Source: Ectopseudomonas mendocina
GTDB taxonomy: Bacteria; Pseudomonadota; Gammaproteobacteria; Pseudomonadales; Pseudomonadaceae
NCBI RefSeq assembly: GCF_016008875.1
Contig: NZ_JADTQG010000006.1
Location: 62,001-126,000, forward strand
Direction: 5' to 3'
Length of the DNA: 64,000 nucleotides
The notes beneath the pieces are model-generated. The model saw only the letters and a program-made list of their open reading frames with translations, made no database searches and had not been told where the DNA came from. The position numbers and the translations under genes were made by a program. Shown here piece by piece: positions 52,742-62,034 of this stretch; position 1 is the stretch's first letter, and every line of letters starts with the position of its first letter.

Positions 52742-53488
52742 TTACAGGGCTCGTGCCAGCAGCGAGGTGGGCAGGCAGGATAACAAACGCCCGATCAACG
52801 CCCACGGCCAACCGGGTACGTAGGCGCTGCGGCTGCGTTTCTCGATGTGTCGGGCGATCAATCGGGCGCCTTGCTCGACACCGATTAGGAAGGGGCGCGG
52901 TCCCCCATTCTGGTTGATCGGCGTATCGATATAGCCTGGCAGGATGGTGGTGGTGGCGATGGCGCTGCGATACAACTCCAGTTCCAGCGACTGCATATGG
53001 CTGATCAGCCCGGCCTTGCTCGCCGAGTAGCCGGCGGAGGCGGGGAGGCCGCGCTTGCCGGCGACTGAGGCAATGGCCACCAGATGGCCGTGGCCCTGTT
53101 GAAGAAACAGGGCGGTGGCAGCATCGAGGCAAGCGATCGCGCCGATCAGGTTGGTTTCCAGGGTTTGCCGGTAGCGTTCGAAATGGCCACTGCCGGCCTT
53201 GCCGGCGAGACCTATGCCTGCGTTGGCGATCAGCCCGTCCAGCCCGCCAAGGCCTTCGCGGGCCAGGGCCACGATCTGATGGCAGGCGGCATAGTCGGTG
53301 ACGTCCAGCGGCAGCACGACGATGGTCCGGCCGTACGCCTGGCGCAGTTCGGCGGCCAGTCGTTGCAGGCTATCTTCCCGACGAGCCGCGAGCGCCAGAT
53401 CGTAGCCCAGACTCGCGAGCTGGCGAGCCAAGGCCTCGCCGATACCGGAGCTGGCACCGGTAAGCAGGTAGCGTCTACCCTGGGCCAT
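52742..53488 (-). CDS. Short-chain dehydrogenase/reductase
   Basis: The 248-residue SDR has the cofactor loop LTGASSGIGEALARQLASLG, NAGIG, and catalytic SVAGKRGLPASAGYSASKAG. A C-terminal hydrophobic stretch (WPWALIGRLLSCLPTSLLAR) may attach it to the membrane, as in DltE-like or YdfG-like relatives acting on lipid substrates. It lies just after alaA (10-base gap) on the same strand and before the unknown gene at 52287. Confidence 0.85.
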   Translation of the reverse strand: MAQGRRYLLTGASSGIGEALARQLASLGYDLALAARREDSLQRLAAELRQAYGRTIVVLPLDVTDYAACHQIVALAREGLGGLDGLIANAGIGLAGKAGSGHFERYRQTLETNLIGAIACLDAATALFLQQGHGHLVAIASVAGKRGLPASAGYSASKAGLISHMQSLELELYRSAIATTTILPGYIDTPINQNGGPRPFLIGVEQGARLIARHIEKRSRSAYVPGWPWALIGRLLSCLPTSLLARAL

Positions 53489-53498
53489 GCTGCAGTCC

Positions 53499-54710
53499 TT
53501 ACTGACGGTAGGTCTTGAGGAAATTGCCGATACGGCCGATGGCCTGCTCCAGGTCGTCGACGCGGGGCAGGGTGACCACGCGGAAGTGGTCCGGCCACGG
53601 CCAGTTGAAGGCGGTGCCCTGGACGATCAGCAGCTTCTCGGAAAGCAGCAGGTCGAGGACGAACTTCTCGTCGTTATGGATCGGGCAAACCTTCGGGTCG
53701 ATCTTCGGAAAAGCGTACAGCGCCCCCATGGGTTTCACGCAGCTAACGCCAGGGATGTCGTTGAGCAATTCCCAGGCGCGGTTGCGCTGCTCCAGCAGGC
53801 GGCCGTTGGGCAGCACCAGGTCGTTGATGCTCTGGTAGCCGCCGAGCGCGGTCTGGATCGCATGCTGGCTCGGCACGTTGGCGCACAGACGCATGTTGGC
53901 GAGGATATCCAGGCCTTCGATGTAGCTCTGCGCCTTGTGTTTGGGCCCGGAAATCGCCACCCAGCCGGAACGAAAGCCGGCCACGCGGTAGCTCTTGGAC
54001 AGACCGTTGAAGGTCAGGCAGAGCACGTCCGGCGCCAGCGAGGCGGTGCTGATGTGCACGGCTTCGTCGTAGAGGATTTTGTCGTAGATCTCGTCGGAGA
54101 AGATCACCAGGTTGTGCTGGCGGGCCAGCTCGACGATATCCTGCAGCACTTCCTTGGAATACACCGCCCCGGTGGGGTTGTTCGGGTTGATCAGCACCAG
54201 TGCCTTGGTGTTCGGCGTGATCTTGGCGCGCATGTCGGCGATGTCGGGGAACCAGCCGGCCTGCTCGTCGCACAGGTAGTGCACCGGCTTGCCGCCGGAC
54301 AGCGCCACGGCGGCAGTCCACAGCGGATAGTCGGGCGCCGGGATGAGCACCTCGTCACCGTTGTTGAGCAGCGCCTGCATGGCCATGACGATCAGTTCGG
54401 ACACCCCGTTGCCGAGGTAGATGTCCTCGATGGTGACGCCTTCGACCTGCTTCTGCTGGTAGTACTGCATCACCGCCTTGCGCGCGCTGAACAGCCCCTT
54501 GGAGTCGCTGTAGCCCTGGGCGGTAGGCAGGTTGCGGATGACGTCCTGGAGAATTTCTTCCGGCGCTTCGAAACCGAACGGTGCCGGGTTGCCGATGTTC
54601 AGCTTGAGGATGCGCTGGCCTTCCTCCTCCAGACGCTTGGCGTGCTTGAGCACCGGCCCGCGAATGTCGTAGCAGACGTTGGCGAGCTTGTTCGATTTGC
54701 TGACCTGCAT
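53499..54710 (-). CDS. alaA: Alanine-type PLP aminotransferase (AlaA-like)
   Basis: The 403-residue fold type I aminotransferase has KLNIGNPAPFGFEAPEEILQ, LINPNNPTGAVYS, VIFSDEIYDKILYD, and the PLP Lys in FNGLSKSYRVAGFRSGWVAI. AlaA of E. coli forms alanine from pyruvate with glutamate as donor. The start is ATG 54710. It is the first gene of the unit continuing to 52287. Confidence 0.9.
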   Translation of the reverse strand: MQVSKSNKLANVCYDIRGPVLKHAKRLEEEGQRILKLNIGNPAPFGFEAPEEILQDVIRNLPTAQGYSDSKGLFSARKAVMQYYQQKQVEGVTIEDIYLGNGVSELIVMAMQALLNNGDEVLIPAPDYPLWTAAVALSGGKPVHYLCDEQAGWFPDIADMRAKITPNTKALVLINPNNPTGAVYSKEVLQDIVELARQHNLVIFSDEIYDKILYDEAVHISTASLAPDVLCLTFNGLSKSYRVAGFRSGWVAISGPKHKAQSYIEGLDILANMRLCANVPSQHAIQTALGGYQSINDLVLPNGRLLEQRNRAWELLNDIPGVSCVKPMGALYAFPKIDPKVCPIHNDEKFVLDLLLSEKLLIVQGTAFNWPWPDHFRVVTLPRVDDLEQAIGRIGNFLKTYRQ

Positions 54711-54997
54711 GTAAGAAATCCCGAGCTAAGGAGAACCCACTGAAGCACGCTGCAAAATTCTCCCGGCGGGGAATCTTGGCAGCCCTTAACGTGGGTGACA
54801 GACTGGGGTCGAATCATACGTGGCGACCTGGGCGCGGCAAAGGTGCCAGGCCTGCTTTTTTCTGGCCTGCCACGTTGCGCACATTCGTGTCGCGGCCCGG
54901 AAAACCAGCAGTCGCAGTTTGCGGGGCGAGCGCCTGATGTGATGCTGACGTCATATGCGAAGCCCCGTGTTGCCTATTACCGAGGAGGTATCCGTTC

Positions 54998-55393
54998 GTG
55001 GATAAAGTCGACAAGTCGTTGGACAGCTGGCGTGAGGAACTGACGGACGAGCAGTTCCATGTGTGTCGCCTGGGCGGCACGGAGCGACCGTTCACTGGCG
55101 CTTACCATGACGAAAAGACCCCAGGTATCTACCACTGCTCCTGCTGCGGCGAAGCCCTGTTCGATTCGGACGCCAAGTACGATTCCGGCAGTGGCTGGCC
55201 GAGCTATTTCCAGCCGATCAACGACGAGGTGATCGCCAGCCTCGACGATTACAGCCATGGCATGCACCGCATCGAGGTCAAATGCGCCAAGTGCGATGCT
55301 CATCTGGGGCACGTGTTTCCGGATGGCCCGCGCCCGACCGGGCTGCGTTACTGCATCAATTCGCTGTCGCTGAAGCTGCTACCGCGCGATTGA
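54998..55393 (+). CDS. msrB: Peptide-methionine (R)-S-oxide reductase
   Basis: The 131-residue enzyme starts at GTG 54998 ([20 protein letters not shown]), with GAGGAGG ten bases upstream. Zinc is held by Cys47, Cys50 ([10 protein letters not shown]), Cys96 and Cys99 ([18 protein letters not shown]). The catalytic Cys119 is in RYCINSLSL. It repairs R-methionine sulfoxide with thioredoxin. The 54711-54997 gap holds its promoter and that of alaA; no other gene seen. Confidence 0.96.
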   Translation: MDKVDKSLDSWREELTDEQFHVCRLGGTERPFTGAYHDEKTPGIYHCSCCGEALFDSDAKYDSGSGWPSYFQPINDEVIASLDDYSHGMHRIEVKCAKCDAHLGHVFPDGPRPTGLRYCINSLSLKLLPRD

Positions 55394-55399
55394 TATGGC

Positions 55400-55426
55400 A
55401 TGCCAGGCACCTTGCGTGCCTGGCGC
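55400..55426. terminator. Stem-loop between msrB and a convergent small gene
   Basis: GCCAGGCAC, loop CTTGC, GTGCCTGGC. There is no T run, so its strength is uncertain. Confidence 0.5.
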
Positions 55427-55433
55427 ACGCCGC

Positions 55434-55610
55434 TCAACCCTGTAGAGGCGAGCCCTGGCGGCTCTCTTCGAGGGCATTGCAAGCCTGCTGAATCATGTCT
55501 TCGGTGATTGGCACTTCGCGGCCCTGACCATCGATGATAAAACCGCCCACCGGTTGCTGCCGTTGCTGGGTGGTGGCGGGGTGGTATTGGGCATTGTTCT
55601 GCAAGCTCAT
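55434..55610 (-). CDS. Small conserved protein (PA1571-like)
   Basis: The 58-residue protein starts at ATG 55610 (MSLQNNAQYHPATTQQRQQP) behind GAGGAGACAGG. It is Gln-rich at the N-terminus, then has VGGFIIDGQGREVPITEDMI and QQACNALEE. The pattern and place next to the ATP-NAD kinase gene agree with a small conserved Pseudomonas protein of unknown function. Confidence 0.75.
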   Translation of the reverse strand: MSLQNNAQYHPATTQQRQQPVGGFIIDGQGREVPITEDMIQQACNALEESRQGSPLQG

Positions 55611-55757
55611 GGCCTGTCTCCTCATCAGTAATGCGCGCCAGTCTAGATCGATCACATGAAGGCGCGGTGACAACTGCAACGGCGGAACTCCGTCACAAAA
55701 CATTTGGCGAAAGTCTTAGTGCAGGCTGCGTGCTAGCTTGCCTGGAACGAGGAATAC

Positions 55758-56873
55758 ATGGCGCGTTTTCATGTTGGTCTGATCATCAACCCCGTGGCCG
55801 GGCTGGGCGGCCCGGCCGCCTTCAAGGGCAGCGACGGCATGGCCGAGCAAGCGCTGGCTCTGGGTGTCGAGGCAAAGGCCGCGCAACGTACGCGCACCGC
55901 GCTTGAACAATTGCTACCGCTTGGCGAGCGCGTCGAGTTCGTCAGCTACCCGGGGGCGATGGGTGGCGATCTATTGGCGCAGATGGGCTTCGCGCATCGT
56001 TTGCTGGGTGAGTTGGGCGAGGGCGCGACAAGCGCCGAAGATACTCAGCGTGCGGTGCGGCAACTGCAGGATGCCGGTGTGGCCTTGATTCTGTTCGCCG
56101 GTGGCGACGGTACCGCGCGCGACGTCTGTGCGGTGGTGAACGCGTCGCAGCCGGTGCTGGGCATTCCGGCCGGGGTGAAGATCCAGTCCGGCGTTTACGC
56201 CATCAGCCCACGTGCGGCGGGCGAGTTGACCGCGCGACTGGTCGAAGGTGGCCTGGTGCGCCTGGCCAGCGGTGAAGTGCGGGATATCGACGAGGCCGCG
56301 CTGCGCGAAGGGCGTGTCACCGCGCGCTGGTATGGTGAGCTGTGCGTGCCGCAAGAGGGCGGTTATGTGCAGGCGGTCAAGCAGGGCGGGATGGAATCCG
56401 AGGAACTGGTGCTGGCCGATCTGGCTGCCTGGCTGGAGAGCGAGTGGGAGCCGGATGCTCGCTACGTGTTCGGCCCCGGCTCGACCCTGCACGGCCTGGC
56501 GCAGAATCTCGGGCTCGAAACTACCCTGCTCGGTGTCGATGTGATCGAGGGCGGCCAGGTGATTGCCCGCGACGTCAACGAAGCCCAATTGTTCGCCTTG
56601 GTCGAGGGGCATCCGACTTACCTGCTGGTGACCGCAATCGGCGGTCAGGGGCATATCATCGGCCGCGGCAATCAGCAGATCAGCCCGCGTGTGCTGCGCG
56701 CCGTCGGCCTGGAGCGCCTGCGCGTGGTCGCCACCAAGCGCAAGCTGGCAACGCTTGAGGGCCGGCCGCTGCTGGTCGATAGTGGCGACGTGACGCTGGA
56801 TGATGCCTTCCCCGATGCCGTGCGGGTCTGGGCGGGTTACAAGGAAGAGTTGCTCTACCCCCTGAGTCGATAG
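55758..56873 (+). CDS. ATP-NAD kinase family protein
   Basis: The 371-residue protein carries the NAD kinase/diacylglycerol kinase-like fold: HVGLIINPVAGLGGPAAFKG, FAGGDGTARDVCAVV (GGDGT), and VLGIPAGVKIQSGVYAISPR. It is longer than NadK and belongs to the subgroup corresponding to PA1572. NADP-forming activity is probable but inferred. Ten bases separate it from the next gene. Confidence 0.88.
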   Translation: MARFHVGLIINPVAGLGGPAAFKGSDGMAEQALALGVEAKAAQRTRTALEQLLPLGERVEFVSYPGAMGGDLLAQMGFAHRLLGELGEGATSAEDTQRAVRQLQDAGVALILFAGGDGTARDVCAVVNASQPVLGIPAGVKIQSGVYAISPRAAGELTARLVEGGLVRLASGEVRDIDEAALREGRVTARWYGELCVPQEGGYVQAVKQGGMESEELVLADLAAWLESEWEPDARYVFGPGSTLHGLAQNLGLETTLLGVDVIEGGQVIARDVNEAQLFALVEGHPTYLLVTAIGGQGHIIGRGNQQISPRVLRAVGLERLRVVATKRKLATLEGRPLLVDSGDVTLDDAFPDAVRVWAGYKEELLYPLSR

Positions 56874-56882
56874 GAGATCGAA

Positions 56883-57473
56883 ATGCGCATGCTGGTTCTA
56901 CTGCTGGGGTGGTCGCTGGCGCTTGCCGCACAGGCCATCGAGGCTGACAGGCTGGTGCTGGATGCACGCAAGCAGGTCGGCGTGACCCTGAGCTATGACC
57001 CGGCCTACCGCCAGTTAAGTTATCCCGGTGGCGACGTGCCTATGGCTACCGGCGTATGCACCGACGTGGTGATCCGCGCGCTGCGTCAGCAGGGGCTGGA
57101 TCTGCAGGAGGCGGTGCATCGCGATATGCGTGGCAACTTTGCCGTCTACCCGAAAAACTGGGGGCTGAGCCGGCCGGACAGCAATATCGACCACCGCCGC
57201 GTGCCCAATTTGATGACCTGGTTCAAGCGCCAGGGCTGGTCGCTGCCGGTCAGTCAGGACGCTGCGGCTTACCGGGCTGGCGATATCGTCACCTGGGATC
57301 TGGGGCGCGGCCTGACTCATATCGGCATCGTCAGCGATCGCCAGGCGCCCGGTGCAGCACCGCTGATCCTGCACAACATCGGCCGCGGCACGCAGGAGGA
57401 GGACATTCTGTTCGCCTACCGCATCACGGGACACTATCGGCCAGTCGACCAGCAGGTGAGTGCCGGCCAATGA
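56883..57473 (+). CDS. Secreted DUF1287 protein
   Basis: The 196-residue protein has a signal peptide (MRMLVLLLGWSLALAAQAIE). The DUF1287 pattern is GVTLSYDPAYRQLSYPGGDV, TGVCTDVVIRALRQQGLDLQ, and RAGDIVTWDLGRGLTHIGIV. A Cys-x10+-His layout (GVCTDVV and LTHIGIV) and a papain/NlpC-like fold suggest a cysteine hydrolase in the periplasm. The substrate is unknown. The stop overlaps the next start. Confidence 0.83.
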   Translation: MRMLVLLLGWSLALAAQAIEADRLVLDARKQVGVTLSYDPAYRQLSYPGGDVPMATGVCTDVVIRALRQQGLDLQEAVHRDMRGNFAVYPKNWGLSRPDSNIDHRRVPNLMTWFKRQGWSLPVSQDAAAYRAGDIVTWDLGRGLTHIGIVSDRQAPGAAPLILHNIGRGTQEEDILFAYRITGHYRPVDQQVSAGQ

Positions 57474-57982
57474 CTGAACGGGCGCCTTGTCTCGCCGCTG
57501 GCGAGCGCGTCGTGCTGTTCGACGGCGTGTGCAAACTGTGCAACGGCTGGGCGAAGTTTCTTATCCGCCATGACCGCACCAGGCAGTTTCGCCTGGCCTC
57601 CGTGCAGTCCGCCCAGGGGCAGGCGTTGCTGGCCTGGTACGGGCTGCCGACCGATCGTTTCGACACCATGGCCCTGATCGACGAGGTGGCGATGATCGCT
57701 GCCCACGGCCTGCCGGACCATCCTCTGTTCGCGCCGCAGTTGATCGCGGCTGTCGGCGGTGTCGCCGAGATCCTGCTGGGCATCCTGCTACTGATCCTAC
57801 GTCGGCGGCGCTGGCCTCTGCTGGTTGCCGGCGCAGCATTACTAGTGCTGCTGCTTGATGTGGCGCTGCTCAGCCCCCATCTGTTGATCCAGGCGTTCAA
57901 TCCGCTTTCTACCAACCTGGCTGCGTTGGCGCTGTGCGCCGTGGCCTGGCTGGCCGAGGCGCCCACGGCTACCGACTTCTGA
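57470..57982 (+). CDS. Chimera: DCC-type oxidoreductase N-terminus joined to a DoxX-like C-terminus
   Basis: The 170-residue protein starts at ATG 57470 (overlaps the DUF1287 stop as ATGA). Residues 1-70 match the thiol-disulfide DCC family: VVLFDGVCKLCNGWAKFLIR, FRLASVQSAQGQALL, DTMALIDE. The DCC C-terminal half is absent. From about residue 72 the sequence matches the late helices of a small DoxX-like membrane protein: FAPQLIAAVGGVAEILLGIL, LLVAGAALLVLLLDVALLSP, AFNPLSTNLAALALC. This is best explained by a deletion that fused two neighbouring genes, or it may be a natural fusion. Confidence 0.65.
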   Translation: MTERAPCLAAGERVVLFDGVCKLCNGWAKFLIRHDRTRQFRLASVQSAQGQALLAWYGLPTDRFDTMALIDEVAMIAAHGLPDHPLFAPQLIAAVGGVAEILLGILLLILRRRRWPLLVAGAALLVLLLDVALLSPHLLIQAFNPLSTNLAALALCAVAWLAEAPTATDF

Positions 57983-57989
57983 GGCCCGT

Positions 57990-59747
57990 ATGATCTCGTT
58001 GCTGTCTTCTCGTCAGCGCGGCGCGATGCGCCTGGCCTGGCGTTTCATCGTGCCTTATCGCGGCCGGGTGCTGGGTGCGCTGCTGGCATTGCTGTTCACG
58101 GCGGCGATCACGCTGTCCATGGGGCAGGGTATCAAGCTGCTGGTGGATCAGGGGCTGGCTACGCAATCGCCGGCTGCGTTGCGTCAGTCCCTGCTGCTGT
58201 TCTTCGTGCTGGTGCTGGCACTTGCCTTCGGCACCTACACGCGTTTCTACCTGGTGTCGTGGATCGGCGAGCGGGTGGTGGCCGACATCCGCCGGCGAGT
58301 GTTCGATCACCTGATCGAGCTGCATCCCGGCTTCTACGAGCGCAATCGCAGTTCGGAGATCCAGTCGCGACTGACGGCTGATACCACGCTGTTACAGTCG
58401 GTGATCGGCTCGTCGCTGTCGATGGCGCTGCGTAACCTGATCATGCTGATTGGCGGCAGCGTGCTGCTGGTGATCACCAATCCGAAACTCAGCGGTATCG
58501 TCCTGCTGGCCTTGCCGCTGGTGGTGGCGCCGATCCTGCTGTTCGGCCGCCGCGTGCGCGCGCTGTCACGGCAGAGTCAGGATCGTGTGGCCGATGTCGG
58601 CAGCTATGTCGGCGAGGTGCTGGGGCAGATCAAGACGGTGCAGGCCTACAACCACCAGAACGAGGACAAGCGGCGCTTTGGCGAGTCCGCCGAGGCCGCT
58701 TTCGATGTGGCGCGTAAACGCATTGCCCAGCGTTCCTGGCTGATCACCGTGGTCATCGTGCTGGTGCTCGGTGCCGTGGGGGTGATGCTCTGGGTCGGTG
58801 GCATGGATGTGATCGCCGGGCGCATTTCCGGCGGTGAGCTGGCGGCTTTCGTGTTCTACAGCCTGATCGTCGGCTCGTCCTTCGGCACCCTGAGCGAGGT
58901 GATCGGCGAGTTGCAGCGTGCGGCAGGTGCCGCCGAGCGTATCGGCGAGCTGCTGCGCTCCAGCAACGCCATCGTCGCGCCGCAGCAGCCGCAACATCAG
59001 CCGCAGCCGGTACAGGGCCGTATCGAGTTGCAGGGCGTGCGTTTCGCCTATCCGTCGCGTTCGGACAGTTACGCCATCGATGGTATCGACCTGCAGGTGG
59101 CGGCCGGAGAAACGCTGGCGCTGGTGGGGCCGTCCGGGGCTGGCAAGTCGACGCTGTTCGATCTGCTGCTGCGCTTCTTCGACCCGCAGGCCGGGCGCAT
59201 CCTGATCGATGGCGTGCCGATCGACCAACTGGAGCCGCGTGAGCTGCGTGCCTGCTTCGCCCTGGTTTCGCAGAACCCGGCGCTGTTCTTCGGCTCGGTC
59301 GAGGACAACATTCGCTATGGCCGCCTCGATGCCTGCCAGGCCGAGGTGGAAGCCGCCGCGCGGGCAGCGCACGCACATGAGTTTATCCAGCGTCTGCCGC
59401 AGGGCTACCAGACCCATCTGGGTGAAGCTGGTCTGGGACTTTCCGGCGGGCAGCGCCAGCGTCTGGCGATTGCCCGGGCATTGCTGGCCGACGCGCCGAT
59501 CCTGCTGCTCGACGAGGCCACCAGCGCACTGGATGCAGAGAGTGAACACCTGATCCAGCAGGCGCTGCCATCGCTGATGGCCGGGCGCACCACGCTGGTG
59601 ATCGCCCATCGCCTGGCCACGGTGAAGCAGGCAGACCGCATCGCCGTGGTCGAACAGGGGCGTGTCGCTGCTATTGGCAGTCATGCCGAGCTGATCGAAA
59701 GCAGCCCTTTGTATGCGCGCTTGGCCGAGTTGCAGTTCGGCAACTAG
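57990..59747 (+). CDS. MsbA-like ABC exporter, transmembrane-ATPase half-transporter
   Basis: The 585-residue protein has six helices in the first 310 residues (VLGALLALLFTAAITLSMGQ, LLLFFVLVLALAFGTYTRFY, ITVVIVLVLGAVGVMLWVGG). The nucleotide domain has Walker A GPSGAGKST, signature [16 protein letters not shown], Walker B ILLLDEATSALD and the H-loop IAHRLATVK. It works as a homodimer. It resembles lipid/multidrug exporters of the MsbA type, but MsbA proper is elsewhere in Pseudomonas. Substrate unknown. Confidence 0.9.
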   Translation: MISLLSSRQRGAMRLAWRFIVPYRGRVLGALLALLFTAAITLSMGQGIKLLVDQGLATQSPAALRQSLLLFFVLVLALAFGTYTRFYLVSWIGERVVADIRRRVFDHLIELHPGFYERNRSSEIQSRLTADTTLLQSVIGSSLSMALRNLIMLIGGSVLLVITNPKLSGIVLLALPLVVAPILLFGRRVRALSRQSQDRVADVGSYVGEVLGQIKTVQAYNHQNEDKRRFGESAEAAFDVARKRIAQRSWLITVVIVLVLGAVGVMLWVGGMDVIAGRISGGELAAFVFYSLIVGSSFGTLSEVIGELQRAAGAAERIGELLRSSNAIVAPQQPQHQPQPVQGRIELQGVRFAYPSRSDSYAIDGIDLQVAAGETLALVGPSGAGKSTLFDLLLRFFDPQAGRILIDGVPIDQLEPRELRACFALVSQNPALFFGSVEDNIRYGRLDACQAEVEAAARAAHAHEFIQRLPQGYQTHLGEAGLGLSGGQRQRLAIARALLADAPILLLDEATSALDAESEHLIQQALPSLMAGRTTLVIAHRLATVKQADRIAVVEQGRVAAIGSHAELIESSPLYARLAELQFGN

Positions 59748-60595
59748 CTCTTGGGCCTGATAGTGGCGGCGGCCCCGGCCGAGGCGACGATAATGGCGCC
59801 CACGGCCAGCCACTGGCCCCAGAGCAGCTTCTCGCCAAGAAAGGCCAGGCCGCACATCGCGGCGACTGCCGGTTCCAGGCTCATCAGTACGCTGAAGGTG
59901 CGCGCTGGCAGGCGTGTCAGGGCGACCATCTCCAGACTGTAGGGCAGTGCGGACGACAGCACCGCGACGCCAAGGGCGATGGGCAGTAGGTCGAGGCTGA
60001 GCAGATCGCTGCCCGCGTGCCAGACGCCGATGGGCAAGACCAGCAGCGCGGCGACCCAGGTGCCCAGGGCGACGGTGTGGCGACCATGCTGGGCGCCGGC
60101 CTTCTGCCCGAAGACGATGTACAGCGCCCAGCAGATGCCGGCGCCGAGCGCCAAAGCCGCACCGAGCGGATCGATGGCGCTTTGCGTGGCGCCTGTCGGC
60201 AGCAGCATCCACAGGCCGGCGATGGCCAGAATCACCCAGACGAAATCCAGCAGGCGGCGCGAGGAAAACAGCGCCAGGGCCAGCGGACCGGTAAATTCCA
60301 GCGCTACGGCGATGCCCAGCGGGATGCTCTGCAGCGCCATGTAGAACATCAGGTTCATGCCGCCGAGCGCCAGGCCGTAGGCCAGCAGAGCGTGGCATTT
60401 GCGCAGGTCGAGCCGGGCACGCCAGGGCTGCATCACCAGCGACAGAATGATCGCGCCGAGCACCAGGCGCAGGGCTGTGGTGCCCTCGGCGCCGACCAGC
60501 GGGAACAGGTTCTTGGCCAGCGAGGCGCCGCTCTGGATAGAGACCATGGCCACCACCAGCAAAGCGATGGGGACAAGAAGGGCGGAGCGTGGCAT
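59744..60595 (-). CDS. EamA/RhtA-type amino acid exporter
   Basis: The 283-residue protein has ten helices in two EamA repeats, with family stretches ASLAKNLFPLVGAEGTTALR, LGGMNLMFYMALQSIPLGIA, VALEFTGPLALALFSSRR and SLEPAVAAMCGLAFLGEKLL. RhtA of E. coli exports threonine and homoserine. It overlaps the stop of the convergent ABC exporter by four bases. Confidence 0.88.
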   Translation of the reverse strand: MPRSALLVPIALLVVAMVSIQSGASLAKNLFPLVGAEGTTALRLVLGAIILSLVMQPWRARLDLRKCHALLAYGLALGGMNLMFYMALQSIPLGIAVALEFTGPLALALFSSRRLLDFVWVILAIAGLWMLLPTGATQSAIDPLGAALALGAGICWALYIVFGQKAGAQHGRHTVALGTWVAALLVLPIGVWHAGSDLLSLDLLPIALGVAVLSSALPYSLEMVALTRLPARTFSVLMSLEPAVAAMCGLAFLGEKLLWGQWLAVGAIIVASAGAAATIRPKS

Positions 60596-60766
60596 GAAGG
60601 TGTCCTGATGAAATCGCAGGGGCTGTTAGGTGGCCGGGCTGTCCGTTTTCCGTGAGGACGGCTTTTTTCTGCCCTGGCCGCGTTAAGTGCCCTGCTAGGG
60701 GCGGATACCGGTCAGTAACGGCTTGTGTGGAAGCATGACTGCTGCAAGGGATGCGACGGGTAAAAC

Positions 60767-60823
60767 TTCGCGGACAAGTCCGCTCCCACGAGCAGCGCTT
60801 CTGTAGGAGCGGACTTGTCCGCG
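60767..60823. repeat. REP-type inverted pair, perfect copy of GCGGACTTGTCC family
   Basis: TTCGCGGACAAGTCCGCTCC and GGAGCGGACTTGTCCGCGAA flank about 17 bases. It is the same family as 42945-43033. Confidence 0.88.
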
Positions 60824-60945
60824 AAATGGGCAGCTTTCGCTACCTTGGGTCAAGAACAGCCGCAATCGGGCAAAACAGTCGCGGCTTCTTTCCTGATGGC
60901 CTGGCACTGGCTGCTAGGGTCGGAGTTTTAACGGGCGCTGGTCCG

Positions 60946-61227
60946 TCAGCGGTATTCGCACAGGTACGCGGTGTCGACGGCCACCTTGAGCTGGAACTTG
61001 CTGTTGGCCTCGACGGTGAACTTGCTGCCGGCTTCGAAGGTGTTCCAGCTGTCGCTGCCCGGCAGTTTGACGGTCAGTGCACCGGCGACGACATGCATGA
61101 CTTCCAGTTGGCTGGTGCCGAACTCATATTCACCCGGGGCCATCACACCGATGGTGGCGGGGCCTTCGGCCATGGCGAAGCCGATGGATTTGACGGTGCC
61201 GTCGAAGTACTCGTTGACCTTGAACAT
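60946..61227 (-). CDS. ppnP: Pyrimidine/purine nucleoside phosphorylase PpnP (DUF1255)
   Basis: The start is ATG 61227 ([20 protein letters not shown]) after AAGGAATCGCAG, giving 93 residues; the longer frame to 61365 lacks family similarity. The cupin-fold pattern [40 protein letters not shown] and [15 protein letters not shown] is that of PpnP, which phosphorolyses a broad range of nucleosides. Confidence 0.93.
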   Translation of the reverse strand: MFKVNEYFDGTVKSIGFAMAEGPATIGVMAPGEYEFGTSQLEVMHVVAGALTVKLPGSDSWNTFEAGSKFTVEANSKFQLKVAVDTAYLCEYR

Positions 61228-61361
61228 CTGCGATTCCTTGGATGGGTTGGAAAAGTCGCCGAGAGCCATGTTTCGCGTCGCGCGGCGACGGCCCGAGGGG
61301 CGGTCGCTACGGATGGCAGGCGATAAAAGGGTCGCCAGTATGCCCAAGCGGCTTTTCTTCG

Positions 61362-61913
61362 TCATCTGTCTTTGAGAGGAAGTACCAGTGGCAGCAGGCG
61401 CGCGGTATTGCGTGCGTCTTCGAGCGCACGGTGCTGTTGCCCCTGGAACTGCATGCCGGCCAACTGCAAGGCACTGTGCAGGCCGACCGGGCGTTGCAGC
61501 TGGCGCGCCTTGGCGAACGCCTGCTTCAGATTCAGGTGGGGTACGTCAGCCAGCAGGCTATCGAGCCTATGCTGACGCCATTCCTGCTCCAGCTGGCGGC
61601 GATCATAGTCGCCCCAACTGCTCCAGCCGACCAGGCGCGGCGCATGCTGCGACAGCCAGCGCTCGAACTGGCTCCAGACCTGCGGCATTGATGCGGCGCC
61701 GTCGACGTCGGCCTGGGTGATGTGGGTGAGCTCGCGGCAGAAATCGGTCAGGCACGGGCGCCGCTGCGGTTTGACGATGCGCTGGAAGTGATCGCGCTCA
61801 TGGCCGTCAGCGCCAACCAGGCTGGCACCGATCTCGATGATTTCCATTTCTTCCATCGGCCAGCCGCCTTCGTCGGTGGTGGCTTCCAGGTCGATGACCA
61901 ACCAATGTCCCAT
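61362..61913 (-). CDS. DEDDh 3'-5' exonuclease (ERI-1/KapD type)
   Basis: The 183-residue protein starts at ATG 61913 ([20 protein letters not shown]), with AGGAGC upstream. Exonuclease motifs are DLEATT (Asp-x-Glu), [14 protein letters not shown] (second Asp region), and [15 protein letters not shown] (His and Asp). The [16 protein letters not shown] stretch is typical of the ERI-1-like group, which trims structured RNA ends. Biological role in Pseudomonas unknown. Confidence 0.88.
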   Translation of the reverse strand: MGHWLVIDLEATTDEGGWPMEEMEIIEIGASLVGADGHERDHFQRIVKPQRRPCLTDFCRELTHITQADVDGAASMPQVWSQFERWLSQHAPRLVGWSSWGDYDRRQLEQEWRQHRLDSLLADVPHLNLKQAFAKARQLQRPVGLHSALQLAGMQFQGQQHRALEDARNTARLLPLVLPLKDR

Positions 61914-62034
61914 TGGTGCTCCTAATCGTTCGCAAGGCCTTGCTCGGGGCCGATTGGCAGGCAGTATGGAAGGCCTTTCCGGCCGGGGCAAACGTCGTGT
62001 TAGGCTCTGCGACCTATGTCCGCAGGAGGTTGTT

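Noticed and set aside
53084..54743. Long plus-strand frames opposite the SDR and alaA
   Set aside because: They are antisense shadows; the minus-strand proteins are complete and family-typical.
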